Position numbers and translations under genes: made by a program
Source of the DNA: Paracoccaceae bacterium
GTDB taxonomy: Bacteria > Pseudomonadota > Alphaproteobacteria > Rhodobacterales > Rhodobacteraceae
Reading direction: 5' to 3'
DNA: 7,893 bases
Assembly: GCA_019090405.1 (NCBI GenBank)
Contig: JAHRVZ010000298.1
Location: 1 to 7,893, forward strand
In this document: positions 6,442-7,893 of the stretch, piece by piece
Position numbering within the stretch: position 1 is the first letter of the stretch
How the letters are laid out: each line of letters begins with the position of its first letter
Notes under the pieces: generated by a model
The model's input: the letters and a program-made list of their open reading frames with translations, nothing else
Told to the model about the DNA's origin: nothing
The model's database searches: none

Positions 6442-7698
6442 TTACTGATGAGGGGCGTACCAACTGGCCAGACCGGACTGCAGTCTTTCTCCTGCAGCAG
6501 CAGGGGTTTCTTCGCCCTTGATCACCTGTGCGGAGGCGTTCCATGTATCGTTCTCAAGGTTCGGAGTGCCGCGCGACAAGATCTGATAGGTCGACCGGAT
6601 GGTCGAGCTACATTTCCCGCGCCAGGACACAAATTCCTGCGCCAGAGGGTCGTCCATGGGCACGTCAAAGCTGGACAGCGAGAAAAATCCGGGCAGGGCG
6701 TTTGCATAGATGTTCGCAAATTCTTCTGAACCCACCCATTCAAGGAATACCCGTGCTTCGGCGGCGTGTTCGGTTGCCGCGTTCATGCCAATCGCAATGT
6801 CAGTGTGATCCGAAATATAACATTCATCCCCGGAATTCTGCACTGGTGGATTAAAAGCGCCCATTTCAAAATCAACCAGCCCGTTAAATCCACTGATTTC
6901 CCAGCTGCCTGCAGGGTAAATCGCAGCTCGGCCCAGGGTGAACAGGTTCTGGCTGTCCGGATAGGTTTGGGCCTCAAATCCGTCCCCCATATAAGCGCCC
7001 CATTTTGCCAGCTGCTCATAGGGCGCGACCCAGGCGGCATCCGTCAGTTTCTGATCACCAGCGATCAATGCCAGTCGGCCTTCTTCGCCTTTCCAGTAGT
7101 TGGGTCCAATGTTGTTATAGCCCATTGTGGCCGCTTCCCACTGGTCGTTCGTGCCCATCGACATCGGGATATAGCTGCCGTCAGCCTTGATCGTTTCCAG
7201 CGCAGCAAAGAATTCGGCCTCGGTTTCGGGCACGGCGATGCCCAACTCGGCAAACGCATCTTTGTTATATATAAATCCGTGAATGACCGAGGCCATTGGC
7301 ACGCAGAAATTGCCCGAACCGTCATCCGTCGTCCAAGCCGATTTGGCCACGTCCGAAAAGTTGGCCATGGCGTCAAGGTCGGCCAGATTGGCAAGTTTGC
7401 CGTCATCATAAAGCCCAAGGGATGCGTCAAACGGGCGGCAAGTGATCAGGTCTCCGGCCGAGCCTGCATCCAGTTTCGAATTCAGGACTGCGTTGTATTC
7501 GGCAGGGGCAGAAGGGGCGAATACCACTTTGATACCGGGATTATTTGCCTCGAACGCAGGAATGATCTTTTCCTGCCACAGCGTCAGGTCGTCGTTGCGC
7601 CAACTTTCAATTGTTAATGTAACATCGGCGGCCATCACAGCGCTGCCAGTCAGCAGAGTTGTGGCCAGCAGCGTGGCGGTGAATGCAGAATTTTTCAT
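6442..7698 (-). CDS. Periplasmic sugar-binding protein of the ABC importer (family 1)
   Basis: Captures the sugar in the periplasm and delivers it to the permease pair. The 418-residue protein begins with a clear Sec signal peptide: MKN, a hydrophobic core at about 6-20, and a cleavage site near VMAA (after residue 23 or 24). The mature part starts DVTLTIESWRNDD, the usual first strand of family 1 binding proteins. Further landmarks are IIPAFEANNPGIKV (45-58), GFIYNKDAFAELGI (141-154), GRAAIYPAGSWEI (256-268, the family hinge motif) and FLEWVGSEEFANIY (318-331). Four cysteines (87, 132, 293, 363) could form disulfides. The start ATG 7698 is chosen over a TTG at 7734 because it gives a normal signal peptide and follows GGGAGG by 5 bases. 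It lies 50 bp after the murQ-like gene, with little room for its own promoter. The sugar cannot be read from the sequence. Confidence 0.94.
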   Translation of the reverse strand: MKNSAFTATLLATTLLTGSAVMAADVTLTIESWRNDDLTLWQEKIIPAFEANNPGIKVVFAPSAPAEYNAVLNSKLDAGSAGDLITCRPFDASLGLYDDGKLANLADLDAMANFSDVAKSAWTTDDGSGNFCVPMASVIHGFIYNKDAFAELGIAVPETEAEFFAALETIKADGSYIPMSMGTNDQWEAATMGYNNIGPNYWKGEEGRLALIAGDQKLTDAAWVAPYEQLAKWGAYMGDGFEAQTYPDSQNLFTLGRAAIYPAGSWEISGFNGLVDFEMGAFNPPVQNSGDECYISDHTDIAIGMNAATEHAAEARVFLEWVGSEEFANIYANALPGFFSLSSFDVPMDDPLAQEFVSWRGKCSSTIRSTYQILSRGTPNLENDTWNASAQVIKGEETPAAAGERLQSGLASWYAPHQ

Positions 7699-7703
7699 GG
7701 TAT

Positions 7704-7709
7704 CCTCCC
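7704..7709 (-). promoter_or_regulatory. Strong ribosome-binding site of the binding-protein gene
   Basis: GGGAGG on the minus strand lies 5 bases before ATG 7698. It fixes the start at the signal-peptide methionine and fits the high expression expected of a binding protein. Confidence 0.7.
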
Positions 7710-7748
7710 TGGATTTTTTACAGTTCCGCCCCAATTGTCAGGACGGCA

Positions 7749-7893
7749 TTAAAGTTGCGCCAGCGCGGCGCGCAGATGCCCTTTGGTTTTTCTGAGCAAC
7801 GTCGTGGCCTGTTTGTGGCTGGCGGCACCCAAGGCCAGCAGCACTGCGGGCTTGACCTCATAGCCGGTGATTTCAAGATGCGAGCGCGCGACC
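7749..7893 (-). CDS. murQ: C-terminal end of a probable N-acetylmuramic acid 6-phosphate etherase (5' part outside window)
   Basis: The last 47 codons of a minus-strand gene enter from the right edge and end at TAA 7751-7749. The peptide includes HLEITGYEVKPAVLLALGAA and ends in TKGHLRAALAQL. This resembles the small helical, UBA-like C-terminal domain of MurQ etherases, in which a segment of the type VKxAxxxALxG is followed by a helix-turn and GHLRxAL. MurQ splits MurNAc-6-phosphate into GlcNAc-6-phosphate and D-lactate during peptidoglycan recycling or MurNAc use. The SIS domain that would prove it lies outside the window, so the identity rests on a short tail. The gene ends 50 bp before the binding-protein start on the same strand, probably in the same operon. 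Any other protein with a similar short helical tail remains possible. Confidence 0.6.
   Translation of the reverse strand, partial: VARSHLEITGYEVKPAVLLALGAASHKQATTLLRKTKGHLRAALAQL

Noticed and set aside
6766..7617. A long plus-strand open frame (283 codons) opposite the binding-protein gene
   Set aside because: It lies wholly antisense to a clear binding protein with a signal peptide, and its translation shows no domain pattern or convincing ribosome-binding site. It is a composition shadow.
1..7893. CRISPR array, tRNA, insertion sequence or phage attachment site
   Set aside because: No regularly spaced repeats, tRNA-like arms, transposase coding or terminal inverted repeats were seen on either strand. 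Coding density is high and ordinary.

Overview
The window looks like part of an alphaproteobacterial chromosome, most likely a Roseobacter/Rhodobacteraceae-type marine bacterium. This is inferred from moderate GC, the binding-protein-dependent sugar transporter with a MalK-type ATPase, and tightly packed ATGA-overlapping genes. No rRNA or other taxonomic marker is present, so the assignment is tentative.

Right-hand two thirds (about 2560-7893, all minus strand, so transcribed from right to left): a carbohydrate ABC importer operon. In transcription order it holds the C-terminal end of a gene resembling N-acetylmuramic acid 6-phosphate etherase (murQ, running off the right edge), a periplasmic sugar-binding protein, two inner-membrane permeases, a Gfo/Idh/MocA NAD(P)-dependent oxidoreductase and the ATPase. 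The last four genes are separated by 9 bp or overlap by 4 bp (ATGA), indicating one translationally coupled unit. A perfect 11-bp hairpin lies between the binding-protein gene and the first permease, where it could make the binding protein more abundant than the membrane parts. If the murQ call is right, the imported sugar is probably an amino sugar from peptidoglycan (MurNAc, anhydro-MurNAc, GlcNAc or a related compound). The oxidoreductase would then act on the imported sugar or a derivative.

Left-hand third (1-2401): a small glycan-modification group. It contains a class I SAM-dependent methyltransferase on the plus strand (cut by the left edge), a Stf0-family sulfotransferase and a family 2 glycosyltransferase, both on the minus strand. 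Together they could build and decorate (sulfate, methylate) a surface glycan or glycolipid. The methyltransferase seems to carry a single-base frameshift at a G5 run: the +1 frame continues past its stop codon with a protein-like C-terminal tail that ends 8 bp from the convergent sulfotransferase gene.

No tRNA, rRNA, CRISPR array, insertion sequence or attachment site was seen, and no gene-free stretch exceeds 300 bases. The families are all known. The points most worth checking are the methyltransferase frameshift, the intercistronic hairpin, and the pairing of a murQ-like gene with an ABC importer and an oxidoreductase.
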